Positions 15,915 to 25,409 of a stretch of 64,000 nucleotides of DNA are shown one piece after another. The number at the start of each line of letters is the position of its first letter. Position 1 is the stretch's first letter. The notes beneath the pieces were generated by a model. The model did no database searches. It had not been told where the DNA came from and saw only the letters and a program-made list of their open reading frames with translations. The position numbers were made by a program, and so were the translations under genes. The DNA comes from Limimaricola sp027213785 (GTDB taxonomy: Bacteria > Pseudomonadota > Alphaproteobacteria > Rhodobacterales > Rhodobacteraceae): assembly GCF_050847355.1 (NCBI RefSeq), contig NZ_CP193759.1:124001-188000 (forward strand), given 5' to 3'.

Positions 15915-17363
15915 ATGATACTGATCGGCCTCGATCTCGGCACTTCGGGCCTGAAGGCGCTGGCCATCGCCGAGGATCAATCGATCCTGGCAGAAAGCAG
16001 CGCCGCGCTTTCGGTCGCACGGCCCCATGACGGCTGGTCCGAGCAGGATCCCGCGGCCTGGATTGCGGCGGCCGAATCCGCGATCGGCGCGCTTATGGAC
16101 AGGATCGAAGCCAAGGCGGTGCGCGGCATCGGCCTGTCGGGGCAGATGCACGGCGCGACGCTACTCGACGCCTCCGACCGGGTGCTGCGGCCCTGCATGC
16201 TGTGGAACGATACCCGTAGCCATGCTGAGGCCGCGGCGCTCGATGCCGATCCGCGGTTTCGCGAGATCACCGGGAACGTCGTCTTCCCCGGCTTCACTGC
16301 CCCCAAGCTCGCCTGGGTGCGGCGCCACGAGCCGCAGGTCTTCGAAAACATCAGCAAGGTGCTGCTTCCCAAGGATTACCTGCGCCTCTGGCTGACCGGA
16401 GAGCATGTCTCGGAGATGTCGGATGCCGCCGGGACCGGCTGGCTCGACGTCGCCGCGCGCGACTGGTCCGAGGCGCTGCTCGAGGCGACGGGGTTGGATC
16501 GGGGCCGGATGCCACGGCTGGTCGAGGGCTCCGAGGTGTCGGGTCGGCTGCGCCCGGAACTCGCTGTACGCTGGGGCCTGCCTTCGGACGTCGTCGTTGC
16601 CGGAGGCGGTGGCGACAACGCGGCCTCGGCGGTGGGCATGGGCGTCGTGAGGCCCGGCACGGCCTTCGTGTCGCTCGGCACCTCTGGCGTGCTTTTCGCC
16701 GCGACGGACGGGTTTCATCCGAACGCCGCCAGCGCGGTCCACAGCTTCTGCCACGCGCTGCCCGAGAGCTGGCACCAGATGGGGGTGATCCTCGCCGCGG
16801 CGGATGCGATGAACTGGTTTGCCGGCGTGCTGGGGAGTCCGGCCGCCGCGCTGACCGCGGATCTGGGCGATCTGCAGGCGCCGTCCCGTACGCTGTTCCT
16901 GCCCTATCTCGGCGGCGAGCGGACGCCGCACAACGATGCGCATGTCCGCGCCTCCTTCCTGCATATGGGGCACGACACGGATCGCGCGGCGCTGGTCCGC
17001 GCGGTGCTGGAGGGGGTGAGCTTCGCGATCCGCGACAGCCGCGACGCGCTGGCCTCGACCGGGACCCGCTTCGACCGCCTGATCGGCGTCGGCGGTGGCA
17101 CGCGCTCGGAATACTGGCTGAAGGCGATTGCCACCGCGCTCCAGATGCCGGTCGATCTGCCGGTCGCGGGGGATTTCGGCGGCGCCTTCGGCGCGGCGCG
17201 GCTCGGGCTGATGGCAGCGAGCGGGCAGGGCGCCGAGATCGCCACGCCACCCGCCATTTCGCGGGTGGTGGAACCGGAGCGGGATCTGTTTGGCGCCTTC
17301 TCGGAGGCGCATGGCCGTTACAAGGAGAGCTACGCGGCGCTCAAGGCTTTGAGCCGGGGGTGA
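15915..17363 (+). CDS. xylB: Xylulokinase
   Basis: A 482-residue FGGY-family kinase. ATG 15915 is chosen because AGGAAGG lies upstream and the protein then begins with the family motif MILIGLDLGTSGLKAL. Further landmarks are LSGQMHGATLLD, CMLWNDTRS, GGGDNAASAVGMG and ERTPHNDAHVR. It phosphorylates D-xylulose made by xylose isomerase, feeding the pentose phosphate pathway. It precedes a LacI-family regulator and xylA in the same orientation; an operator-like site lies about 180 bp upstream of the start. Confidence 0.93.
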   Translation: MILIGLDLGTSGLKALAIAEDQSILAESSAALSVARPHDGWSEQDPAAWIAAAESAIGALMDRIEAKAVRGIGLSGQMHGATLLDASDRVLRPCMLWNDTRSHAEAAALDADPRFREITGNVVFPGFTAPKLAWVRRHEPQVFENISKVLLPKDYLRLWLTGEHVSEMSDAAGTGWLDVAARDWSEALLEATGLDRGRMPRLVEGSEVSGRLRPELAVRWGLPSDVVVAGGGGDNAASAVGMGVVRPGTAFVSLGTSGVLFAATDGFHPNAASAVHSFCHALPESWHQMGVILAAADAMNWFAGVLGSPAAALTADLGDLQAPSRTLFLPYLGGERTPHNDAHVRASFLHMGHDTDRAALVRAVLEGVSFAIRDSRDALASTGTRFDRLIGVGGGTRSEYWLKAIATALQMPVDLPVAGDFGGAFGAARLGLMAASGQGAEIATPPAISRVVEPERDLFGAFSEAHGRYKESYAALKALSRG

Positions 17364-17485
17364 CGGCGCGCATGGCGCGCGGTGACCGCAACGCCGCGTC
17401 GTTTCCGGCTGGCACCTCTCGCCAAGTTGTCGATCCCGCAGCGCTGCTTTAACCGGGTATCGTAGCAATCCAGAAGGGCCGTCAT

Positions 17486-18514
17486 ATGTCGCGACCGACC
17501 GTGCATGACGTGGCGCGCGTGGCTAATGTCAGCCTCTCCACCGTCGACCGGGTCCTGAACGGTCGCAACGGGGTGCGGGCGGCCACGCAGGAGCGGGTCC
17601 GCGCGGCGATGAAGCAGCTCGGCTACGAGCGCGATCTGATGGCGGCGAACCTGTCGCGCAAGCGGATCTACAAGATCCGCTTCGTGATCCCCGACGGCCC
17701 GAACAGCTTTATGCGCAACCTCGCGGCCGAGCTGGAAGCGCATGCGCGGATCGCGCTGCGCGATCGCACCGAGATCGGCGTATCGCTTGTCCCGCCATTC
17801 GATGGCCGGGCACTCGCGGCCGAGTTGCGCCGGGCGAGAGAGACGGAGGCCGATGGGGTGGTGATGGTCGCCACGGAGTCGGCCGAGGTCCGGCAGGCCG
17901 TCTCGGAGTTGCGCGCGGCCGGGATCCAGGTGGTGACCTTGATCTCCGACCTTTCGGCTTCGGCGCGCGGCCATTTCGTGGGCATCGATAACGTCTCGGC
18001 CGGGCGCACCGCCGCCGGGCTGCTGGGAAGGTTCTGCGCCGGTCGGCCCGGCCGCATCGCAATCGTCGCGGGCTCGATGCTGGTGCGCGATCATGTCGAA
18101 CGCAGGCTCGGCTTCGAGCAGGTCATGCATGCGGAGTTTCCCGAGTTGAAGCTGCTGCCCCCGATCGAGGGCGGCGACGAGGCCGCGCGGGTGGACCGGC
18201 TTCTGACCGACCTGCTGCGGGAGCATACTGATATCGTCGGCATCTACAGCCTCGGCGGCGGCAATCGCGGCCTGCGCGACGCCCTGGATCGTGCGGGGCC
18301 CGACCCGCGACCCATGGTGGTCGTGCATGAATTGACCGACCAGTCCCGCATGGCCTTGCAGGACGGGGTGTTCGACGCCGTGCTGCAACAGGACATCCGC
18401 AAGGAGGTGACGAGCGCCCTCGTCATCATCCGAAACCTAATCGAGGCGATGCCGATCGATGCCGAGACCGGGCTGATCCACACCGAAATCTTCCTGCGCG
18501 ACAACCTGCCCTGA
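17486..18514 (+). CDS. LacI-family transcriptional regulator, probable xylose regulator
   Basis: A 342-residue regulator with an N-terminal LacI helix-turn-helix (TVHDVARVANVSLSTVDRVLNG) and a periplasmic-binding-protein-like sensor domain (about 60-340). AGAAGG precedes ATG 17486. It is placed between xylB and xylA. Repeated ACGT-centred palindromes before both xylose genes are the likely binding sites. It probably represses them in the absence of xylose or xylulose, by analogy with alphaproteobacterial LacI-type XylR. Confidence 0.88.
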   Translation: MSRPTVHDVARVANVSLSTVDRVLNGRNGVRAATQERVRAAMKQLGYERDLMAANLSRKRIYKIRFVIPDGPNSFMRNLAAELEAHARIALRDRTEIGVSLVPPFDGRALAAELRRARETEADGVVMVATESAEVRQAVSELRAAGIQVVTLISDLSASARGHFVGIDNVSAGRTAAGLLGRFCAGRPGRIAIVAGSMLVRDHVERRLGFEQVMHAEFPELKLLPPIEGGDEAARVDRLLTDLLREHTDIVGIYSLGGGNRGLRDALDRAGPDPRPMVVVHELTDQSRMALQDGVFDAVLQQDIRKEVTSALVIIRNLIEAMPIDAETGLIHTEIFLRDNLP

Positions 18515-18555
18515 GCCGTACCGCGATCGGATCGGGCTTTGCGAGGTGCCTTCTT

Positions 18556-18571
18556 TGATGTACGTTAATCA
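18556..18571. promoter_or_regulatory. Operator-like palindrome upstream of xylA
   Basis: TGATGTACGTTAATCA matches its own reverse complement at 12 of 16 positions (TGAT..ACGT..ATCA) and shares its first 11 bases with the site at 15722-15737. It ends 60 bp before the xylA start codon. Confidence 0.62.
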
Positions 18572-18631
18572 GAAATGATGGGCCGAGTCCTGCGCCACGG
18601 GGCAGATCGGCAGGCGAGGAACGAGACCGAC

Positions 18632-19933
18632 ATGACCGACTTCTTCAGGAACATCCCCAAGATCCGCCACGAGGGACCCGACAGCGATAATGAATTCGCC
18701 TTCCGGCACTACGATCCGGACGAGGTCGTGATGGGCAAGCCGATGCGCGACCACCTGCGTTTTTCGGTCGCCTACTGGCACAGCTTCGCCTGGGAGGGGG
18801 GTGACCCCTTCGGCGGCCAGACCTTCGATCGGCCCTGGTTCGGCGAGGGGATGGAAAAGGCCAAGCTCAAGGCCGACGTGGCCTTCGAGATGTTCGAGAT
18901 CCTCGGCGCGCCCTATTTCTGCTTCCACGACGTCGATGCGCGGCCCGAGGGCGCGAGCTTCGCAGAGAACACCCGCAACCTGCGCGAGATCACCGACTAC
19001 TTCCAAGGCAAGATGGAGGCGACGGGAACGAAGCTCCTGTGGGGCACGGCGAACCTGTTCTCGCATCGCCGCTACATGTCGGGGGCGGCCACCAACCCCG
19101 ACCCGGACGTTTATGCCTTCGCCGCCGCAACGGTGAAGTCCTGCATCGACGCGACGCATCAGCTCGGCGGCGAGAACTATGTGCTCTGGGGCGGGCGCGA
19201 GGGCTACGAGACGCTGCTCAACACCGACATGGGGCGCGAGCGGCAGCAGGCGGGCCGGTTCCTGACACAAGCCGTCGAATACGCCCGCAAGATCGGCTTC
19301 GATGGCACCATCCTGATCGAGCCCAAGCCGCAGGAGCCGACCAAGCACCAATACGACTACGACGTCGCGACGGTCTATGGCTTCCTCAAGGACTTCGGGC
19401 TGGAGAGTGAGGTGAAGGTCAACATCGAGCAGGGCCACGCGATCCTCGCCGGCCACAGCTTCGAGCACGAGCTGGCGCTGGCGCGTGAGCTGGGGATCTT
19501 CGGCTCGAGCGATATGAACCGCAACGATTACCAGTCGGGCTGGGACACCGACCAGTTCCCGAACAACGTGCCCGAGATGGCGCTGGCCTATTACGAGGTT
19601 CTGCGCGCCGGCGGCTTCACCACCGGCGGCACCAATTTCGACGCCAAGCTGCGGCGCCAGTCGCTCGACGCCGAAGACCTGATCCTCGCCCATGTCGGCG
19701 GCATGGACGCCTGCGCGGCGGGCTTCAAGGCGGCGGCAAAGATGCTCGAGGATGGCAAGCTCGAGGCCGCGCGCGAGGCACGGTATGCGGGCTGGGATAC
19801 GCCGGAGGCCAAGGACATGCTCGCGGGCGGCTTCGAGGAAATCGCGGCCCGGGTCGAGAGCGAGGGGATCAACCCCGAGCCGCGCTCGGGCCGACAGGAG
19901 CGGCTCGAGAACCTCGTGAACCGCTATCTGTAA
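18632..19933 (+). CDS. xylA: Xylose isomerase
   Basis: A 433-residue enzyme of usual class II length. ATG 18632 has GAGGA upstream; longer in-frame starts lack one and add non-conserved residues. Metal and substrate motifs are present: FHDVDARPEG, WGGREGYE, LIEPKPQEPTKHQYD and GHSFEHE with SSDMNRNDYQSGWDTDQFP. It interconverts D-xylose and D-xylulose, the substrate of xylB. A perfect 10-bp hairpin follows the stop codon. No xylose transporter is in the window. Confidence 0.96.
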   Translation: MTDFFRNIPKIRHEGPDSDNEFAFRHYDPDEVVMGKPMRDHLRFSVAYWHSFAWEGGDPFGGQTFDRPWFGEGMEKAKLKADVAFEMFEILGAPYFCFHDVDARPEGASFAENTRNLREITDYFQGKMEATGTKLLWGTANLFSHRRYMSGAATNPDPDVYAFAAATVKSCIDATHQLGGENYVLWGGREGYETLLNTDMGRERQQAGRFLTQAVEYARKIGFDGTILIEPKPQEPTKHQYDYDVATVYGFLKDFGLESEVKVNIEQGHAILAGHSFEHELALARELGIFGSSDMNRNDYQSGWDTDQFPNNVPEMALAYYEVLRAGGFTTGGTNFDAKLRRQSLDAEDLILAHVGGMDACAAGFKAAAKMLEDGKLEAAREARYAGWDTPEAKDMLAGGFEEIAARVESEGINPEPRSGRQERLENLVNRYL

Positions 19934-19940
19934 TGCAAAG

Positions 19941-19968
19941 CGCGGCGGCCTTAGAGAGGGCCGCCGCG
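19941..19968 (+). terminator. Terminator-like hairpin after xylA
   Basis: A perfect 10-bp stem (CGCGGCGGCC at 19941-19950 with 19959-19968) and an 8-nt loop, 8 bases past the xylA stop codon. It lacks a U-run. It lies between the ends of convergent xylA and the nuclease gene. Confidence 0.6.
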
Positions 19969-20112
19969 ATCAGCCCGGTAGAGTGTCGCGACCATAGCCG
20001 GACATGATGCCGTACCCATGACGCGCTTTCCGCCACGCCTCTTCGCCCCGGGGCCACGACCGATATGGGAGGGCCGCCGCGGCCCCATACTGGGATCGCG
20101 GCGGCATCTGGA

Positions 20113-23001
20113 TCAGACGAAAGCCAGCCCTTCGGCATTCAGGAAGGTGACATCGTCGATGTCACCCACCCCGGTGAGAAAGATCATGTCGCGATCCCCG
20201 TCGAGCTCGATCTGGAGGTTGTTGCCGAACCCGGCAACCTTGCGGATGCTCGCGCCGCCGAGGTCGATCTCGTCGAGACCCGCTTCGTAGTCGAGGATCA
20301 CCTCGCGCTCGCGCCGACCATTCGCCGTTTCGTCGCCGAACACGAAGCGATCGGCGTCACCGCCGCCGATCACGATGTCGAGCCAGCCCCCCTTGCTCTC
20401 GATCAGGTCGCGCCCCGACGTGCCGCGCAGGAACTCGAAGCGATCATGCCCGGCCACGAAATTGAAGCTCGACGCGAGATCGAGCCCGACCACCAGCGGA
20501 TCGTGGTCCGAGGCGCGGAAGGCGTTCGCCTCGTAGAGGTCGTTGCCGGAAGGCTCCTCCTCGAAACTCCGCTCCTCGGCATCGCGTATGTCGTCGTTGT
20601 AGTCGAAAAGCGGCACCTCGTCGGCGTTGATGTGCCAGGCCGTCGCGCCCGTGACCTGCGAAGCCAATGCCTTGTTCGCCAGCGCATAGTCGAGCGTGCC
20701 GAGCTGGCCGTCAAAGAGATAGCTGTAGGCCGCCTCGCCCTGATGCGCGGCGAGGAGATCGACGTAGTCGTCCTCGGTGCCGAGGCTGTCATCCGCGCCC
20801 TCGATGATCGCGTCGATCGGGTCTTCCTTCGCATAGGCGTTCAGATCGCCGAGGATCATGTAATCGGCGTCGCCCGAACCGGTGGGATCGGTTGCGAGCC
20901 AGTCGACCAGAGCCTCGGCCGCATCGGTGCGGATCTGGTCGTTGTTGCCGGCACCATCCCCGGCCGCCACGTCGCCATTGGCGACGCTGCCCTTGGACTT
21001 GAGATGGTTGACCGCTGCGGTGAAGGTACCGGTGGTGCCGATCTCCTCGAAGGTCTGGGCCAGCGCGGGCCGGTTCGCCCCGTCGAGAAAGCGCGGATCG
21101 ACGCTACCGTCGAGGATCGCGAAGTCACCCACCGGCCGGACCTGCGTCTGGTCGTAGATCAGCGCCACCTTGATCGCGTCGGTGCCGATGATGCCGGTAT
21201 CGACATAGGCGTAGCTGTCCGTGCCGAGCCGCGCGTTGAGCGCCTCGACCAGCGCCGCCGTGGCCGCACCTTCGTCGTTCTCGATCTCCAGCAGGCCCAC
21301 CACCTGTGCATCCATGGTAACGAGCGCCTCGACGATCTTGTCGGTCTGCCGCTGCAGTTCGGCGGCGCTATGGGCCCCGCGCGGGTTCTGCCCGGTCGCG
21401 GTCTGGCCGGTGCCGTCGTCGAGCGTGGTGAAGTAGTTCAGCACGTTGAACGACCCCACCTTCAGCGAACCACCGACATCCGCCGGTGCGTCGCTGCGCA
21501 GGTTGCTCGGCGTGAACTCGACCGGATCGGCTTCGGTCGGGCGCAGCCGCCAGGCATCGGTGCCGCCCGATCCGGCCCAGGACCAGTGCAGCACGCCGGT
21601 CAGGTCCTCGATCACGTCACCGCCGCGAAAGAAGTTCACGCCCTGCGTGCCGGTGCCGAAACCATCCGGCTGCGGATGGAAGATCGCACCGTCGGGGGTG
21701 GCGGCGTTCTGGAAATTATTGCCGTCGTCGAGGATGATGCGCCTGCTTGCGAGCGCGTCGAGATGGGCCTCGTATCCCGCGACATCGGGCTCGTTCAGCT
21801 GGGTGTACTGGTAGGGCCGCTCGCCTTCATAGAGGGTCACCTGCCCGTAGCGCGCCAGTTCGAAATACTCCGAGACGACCATCTCCTGCGCGAAGGAGAT
21901 CTTCATGCCCTCGAACTGTTCGAGCGCGGTGATCTCTTCGTTGCCGCCATAGTCCGAGCGATCGATCACGGGCACGTCGATCAGGTCGAGATTGTTACCA
22001 TCATCGATGACTTCGATCGCGAGCAGCCCGTTGTCGTCATCGATCTGGGTCATCCCGAAATTCTCGTCCACCGTGCCGGTCACCGACACGCGGTAGCCTT
22101 CGCGCAGCGTGAAGCCGCCGGGCGCGTAGACGAAGATTCCTTCCGAGGATTGATCGTCGCCGTCGCTGTCCGAGGCCTCTTCCTGCACGAAGAAGCCCTT
22201 TAGATCCGGAAAGGTGGCGGTGACGACCCCTTGGATCGTAACGTTCTGGCCGAGCAGGGGCGAAGTCCCGTCATTGCCGAAGCTGGCGGTGGACTGGGTT
22301 TCGGGCGTGCCCTGGATTTCCGAGATGTAGACTTGGCGGGGGGTGGCCGGCGCGGGCGGCGGGGCGTCATTCGGCGCGCCCGGCGTCGGGGCTTGCGCGA
22401 TGAATTCCCCGCTGCCGCCGGGATCGCGGGCATTCGAATGCCCGTCCTTGTCGCCATTTTGGTCTTCGTTCCACTGAACGCTTTGCCCGAGCGCCGCGAG
22501 CAGTTCGGCATCGTCGTCATCATCGGTGTCGTAGACCACCGCGTCGATGAGCCCTTGGGTGGTCGGCGCGGTCCCGTCGGTAAAATCGCTCGGGTCTGCC
22601 CGGTAGAGCGCCACCGCGTCCGCCCCGTTCTGAAGGCTGTTCGAGGCGAACACCCGGCCCACATTCGGAACGCCCGCATTGCCGATGACGAAATAGCCAT
22701 CCGCGTTCGTGCTGTAGCCGGTCAGGTCGATCGTTTCGTAGGATGCGTTATCGGCGTTGCCGCCGTTGAAGAAGACCAGCACGTGCCCGTTGAGGGGGGT
22801 GTTTCCGGCGCCTCCGTCGAAGATCTCGACGAATTCCTGCGTGTCGGGTCCCGCCGTATCGGCATCGACCTCGTTGATGACAAGCGGCGGGTAGGGGGCT
22901 GTGACGAGCTGGGCGCTCCCAAGACGTTGCCCGAGGCCGATACGGGCGGCGTCATCTTCCTCGGTCGCGGACGGTGCGGGGCTTTCGGTCGAACTGCTCA
23001 T
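20113..23001 (-). CDS. ExeM/NucH-like extracellular endonuclease with C-terminal calcium-binding secretion region
   Basis: A 962-residue acidic protein. Its order is: lamin-tail-like domain (about 35-165, LVINEVDADTAG), ExeM/NucH OB-type domain (about 225-340), endonuclease/exonuclease/phosphatase domain (about 515-850, with VGSFNVLNYF, LLEIEND, LGDLNAY and ASDHDPLVVGL) and a C-terminal RTX-like region (GRDLIESKGG, DADRFVFGDE). There is no N-terminal signal peptide. The acidic Ca-binding tail suggests type I secretion, though the transporter is not nearby. It probably degrades extracellular DNA, giving nutrients or loosening biofilm. It converges with xylA. Confidence 0.9.
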   Translation of the reverse strand: MSSSTESPAPSATEEDDAARIGLGQRLGSAQLVTAPYPPLVINEVDADTAGPDTQEFVEIFDGGAGNTPLNGHVLVFFNGGNADNASYETIDLTGYSTNADGYFVIGNAGVPNVGRVFASNSLQNGADAVALYRADPSDFTDGTAPTTQGLIDAVVYDTDDDDDAELLAALGQSVQWNEDQNGDKDGHSNARDPGGSGEFIAQAPTPGAPNDAPPPAPATPRQVYISEIQGTPETQSTASFGNDGTSPLLGQNVTIQGVVTATFPDLKGFFVQEEASDSDGDDQSSEGIFVYAPGGFTLREGYRVSVTGTVDENFGMTQIDDDNGLLAIEVIDDGNNLDLIDVPVIDRSDYGGNEEITALEQFEGMKISFAQEMVVSEYFELARYGQVTLYEGERPYQYTQLNEPDVAGYEAHLDALASRRIILDDGNNFQNAATPDGAIFHPQPDGFGTGTQGVNFFRGGDVIEDLTGVLHWSWAGSGGTDAWRLRPTEADPVEFTPSNLRSDAPADVGGSLKVGSFNVLNYFTTLDDGTGQTATGQNPRGAHSAAELQRQTDKIVEALVTMDAQVVGLLEIENDEGAATAALVEALNARLGTDSYAYVDTGIIGTDAIKVALIYDQTQVRPVGDFAILDGSVDPRFLDGANRPALAQTFEEIGTTGTFTAAVNHLKSKGSVANGDVAAGDGAGNNDQIRTDAAEALVDWLATDPTGSGDADYMILGDLNAYAKEDPIDAIIEGADDSLGTEDDYVDLLAAHQGEAAYSYLFDGQLGTLDYALANKALASQVTGATAWHINADEVPLFDYNDDIRDAEERSFEEEPSGNDLYEANAFRASDHDPLVVGLDLASSFNFVAGHDRFEFLRGTSGRDLIESKGGWLDIVIGGGDADRFVFGDETANGRREREVILDYEAGLDEIDLGGASIRKVAGFGNNLQIELDGDRDMIFLTGVGDIDDVTFLNAEGLAFV

Positions 23002-23416
23002 CGGATCATCCTCAGACTAGCGGGCCAGTGAGGCCCTCTCCCAGTAGCTGAGTAGAACGGCATGACAGCCCTACGACAATTCACATCAAAGGTGATCTTC
23101 CGTTAGGTCATGCACGGTAAAGGGTTCGCCGGGACCCGTCAGAGGGGAACTCAGTTGGCAATTTCTCCAAATTCGACAAGCAGTCCCCGGGCCGGCCGCC
23201 TCGGCAGATCACCGTCATACCCATGCGATTGAGGTCTGGATTCACCGCTGCGTCACAGGGCCAAGCTCCGGTTACCAACCTACCTCTACCGGGAACGGGC
23301 ACGTTACGATCACCGAGTCTCCGGGGCGACGGAGCGGTGGTGGCATCGAGGTGCCACCTGCATCCCCGCGATTTGGCTGCCCGACATGGGTGGAACCGTC
23401 CGGGCAGCAAGCGGCG
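23002..23416. other. Intergenic region between nuclease and MarR genes, no gene seen
   Basis: The 415 bp upstream of the nuclease must hold its promoter. No convincing coding region, tRNA or strong repeat was found; short open frames here lack codon bias and ribosome-binding sites. Confidence 0.5.
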
Positions 23417-23860
23417 TCAGTCCAGTTCGGAGGTCACCATGATCTCCAGCGCTGCTTCGAGTTCGCTCATTCGGTCGCCGATGATCTCTTCGAGCCGCGC
23501 CTGGTAGGCCGAGGCGATGGGGAGAAGCCGGGACATCAGTTCGCGGCCCTTTTCGCTCAGCGACAGGCAAAGGAGCCGCCGATCCGCAGGGTTCGGGGCC
23601 TTGCGGATATAGCCCGCCTGCGCGAGCCGCGTGGCGGCGCGGCTGGCCTTGGACTTCTCCAGATTGACCCGGCGCTCCAGATCCCGGATCGAGACCTCCC
23701 CGGCGTCGGTGACATGCACCAGCACCCGCCATTCGGCGACCGAGATGCCGAACTCCGCCCGGTAGCGCCGCGCCAGCCCGGCACTCAGCCGGTCGCCCGC
23801 CACGGACAGCCGGTAGGGCAGGAAGCGCGACAAGTCGAAATCGGGCAGGTCGTGGTCCAT
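23417..23860 (-). CDS. MarR-family transcriptional regulator of the homogentisate genes
   Basis: A 147-residue winged-helix protein (DNA-binding region about 55-105, VSIRDLERRVNLEKSKASRA, then RRLLCLSLSEKG at the wing). It is divergently transcribed from hmgA-fahA across a 147-bp gap containing a clear inverted repeat. By analogy with homogentisate-responsive regulators it probably represses hmgA until the pathway intermediate accumulates. Confidence 0.87.
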   Translation of the reverse strand: MDHDLPDFDLSRFLPYRLSVAGDRLSAGLARRYRAEFGISVAEWRVLVHVTDAGEVSIRDLERRVNLEKSKASRAATRLAQAGYIRKAPNPADRRLLCLSLSEKGRELMSRLLPIASAYQARLEEIIGDRMSELEAALEIMVTSELD

Positions 23861-23916
23861 GACATCGTCTCATCTCGGTCGCGGGAGTGCGTCCCCCTCG
23901 CGCAGCTTCCTCTCAT

Positions 23917-23943
23917 TTGCAATGTTTCTTGACATCATTGCAA
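23917..23943. promoter_or_regulatory. Inverted repeat operator between MarR gene and hmgA, with -35-like TTGACA
   Basis: TTGCAATG (23917-23924) is mirrored by CATTGCAA (23936-23943) with an 11-bp spacer containing TTGACA (23929-23934) facing hmgA. A MarR dimer on this site would cover the -35 element of hmgA and also sit in front of its own gene. Confidence 0.68.
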
Positions 23944-24007
23944 TCGCAACGAAACTTGGCCACGACTTGAAACGGGCCCGTTCGGGCCGATCAGGGGGAG
24001 GGGAAGG

Positions 24008-25375
24008 ATGGCGTCAGGCGAGCTTCCGCAAGACATGAGGCGCGCGCCGAACGACGGCGGCGCGGGACCATCCTACATGCCGGGCTTCGGCAACGACTTC
24101 GAGACCGAGGCGCTGCCCGGCGCGCTGCCGCAAGGCATGAACAGCCCGCAGAAATGCGCCTATGGTCTCTACGGTGAGCAGCTCTCGGGCACCGCCTTCA
24201 CCGCGCCCAGCCATCAGAACGAACGGACCTGGTGCTACCGCATCCGACCGTCGGTGAAGCACACCGGCCGTTTCGCGCGCATCGATCTGGCCTACTGGAA
24301 ATCGGCGCCGCACGTGATGCTCGACGTCACCTCGCTGGGCCAGTACCGCTGGGACCCGGTGCCGCATTCCGACACGCCGCTCGACTGGCTGACCGGCATG
24401 CGCACGATGACCACGGCGGGCGACGTGAACACGCAGACCGGCATGGCGAGCCATATCTATCTCGTCACCCAAAGCATGGTCGACGCCTATTTCTACTCCG
24501 CCGACAGCGAGCTTCTGGTGGTGCCGCAGGAAGGGCGGCTGCGGTTTTGCACCGAGCTCGGCGTGATCGACCTCGAACCGCAGGAGATCGCCATCCTGCC
24601 GCGCGGGCTGGTCTACCGGGTGGAGTTGTTGGAGGGGCCGGCGCGCGGCTTCGTATGCGAAAATTACGGCCAGAAGTTCCAGCTGCCCGGGCGCGGGCCG
24701 ATCGGCGCCAACTGCATGGCCAACCGACGAGATTTCAAGACCCCAGTCGCCGCCTTCGAGGACCGCGAGACGCCCTCGACCGTCACCGTGAAATGGTGCG
24801 GCCAATTCCACCGCTGCGAGATCGGGCATTCGCCACTCGACGTGGTGGCCTGGCACGGAAACTATGCGCCGGTGAAATACGATCTGCGGAGCTACTGCCC
24901 GATCGGCGCGGTGCTGTTCGACCATCCCGACCCGTCGATCTTCACCGTGTTGACCGCGCCGTCGGGCGTCGAGGGTACCGCCAATATCGACTTCGTGCTG
25001 TTCCGCGACCGATGGTCGGTGGCCGAGAACACCTTCCGTCCGCCCTGGTACCACAAGAACGTCATGTCAGAGCTGATGGGCAACATCCGCGGCCAGTACG
25101 ACGCCAAGCCGCAGGGCTTCGTGCCGGGCGGCATGAGCCTGCACAACATGATGCTGCCGCACGGGCCCGACAACGAGGCCTTCGAGAAGGCCACCCATGC
25201 CGATCTCGGGCCGAGCAAGCTCGAGGACACCATGTCCTTCATGTTCGAGACGCGCTTTCCGCAGCATCTGACCGAGTTCGCCGCGAAGGAGGCGCCGCTG
25301 CAGGAGGATTATATCGGCTGCTGGGACAGTCTCGAGAAGCATTTCGACGGCACGCCGGAAGGCAAATGGGACTGA
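24008..25375 (+). CDS. hmgA: Homogentisate 1,2-dioxygenase
   Basis: A 455-residue enzyme of normal length with the opening motif YMPGFGNDFETEALPGALP. The iron ligands known for the family correspond to His349 and Glu355 (PPWYHKNVMSELMG) and His385 (MLPHGPD), keeping the usual spacing. It opens the ring of homogentisate to maleylacetoacetate in tyrosine and phenylalanine breakdown. GGGGAGGGGAAGG precedes the ATG. It is followed after 34 bp by fahA in one operon. Confidence 0.97.
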   Translation: MASGELPQDMRRAPNDGGAGPSYMPGFGNDFETEALPGALPQGMNSPQKCAYGLYGEQLSGTAFTAPSHQNERTWCYRIRPSVKHTGRFARIDLAYWKSAPHVMLDVTSLGQYRWDPVPHSDTPLDWLTGMRTMTTAGDVNTQTGMASHIYLVTQSMVDAYFYSADSELLVVPQEGRLRFCTELGVIDLEPQEIAILPRGLVYRVELLEGPARGFVCENYGQKFQLPGRGPIGANCMANRRDFKTPVAAFEDRETPSTVTVKWCGQFHRCEIGHSPLDVVAWHGNYAPVKYDLRSYCPIGAVLFDHPDPSIFTVLTAPSGVEGTANIDFVLFRDRWSVAENTFRPPWYHKNVMSELMGNIRGQYDAKPQGFVPGGMSLHNMMLPHGPDNEAFEKATHADLGPSKLEDTMSFMFETRFPQHLTEFAAKEAPLQEDYIGCWDSLEKHFDGTPEGKWD

Positions 25376-25409
25376 GCCCCCTCTCACGACAAGGACGCGG
25401 GGAGGGGAG

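Noticed and set aside
20065..22203. Long plus-strand frame opposite the nuclease gene
   Set aside because: The minus-strand nuclease has complete EEP motifs; the plus-strand translation does not resemble any protein.
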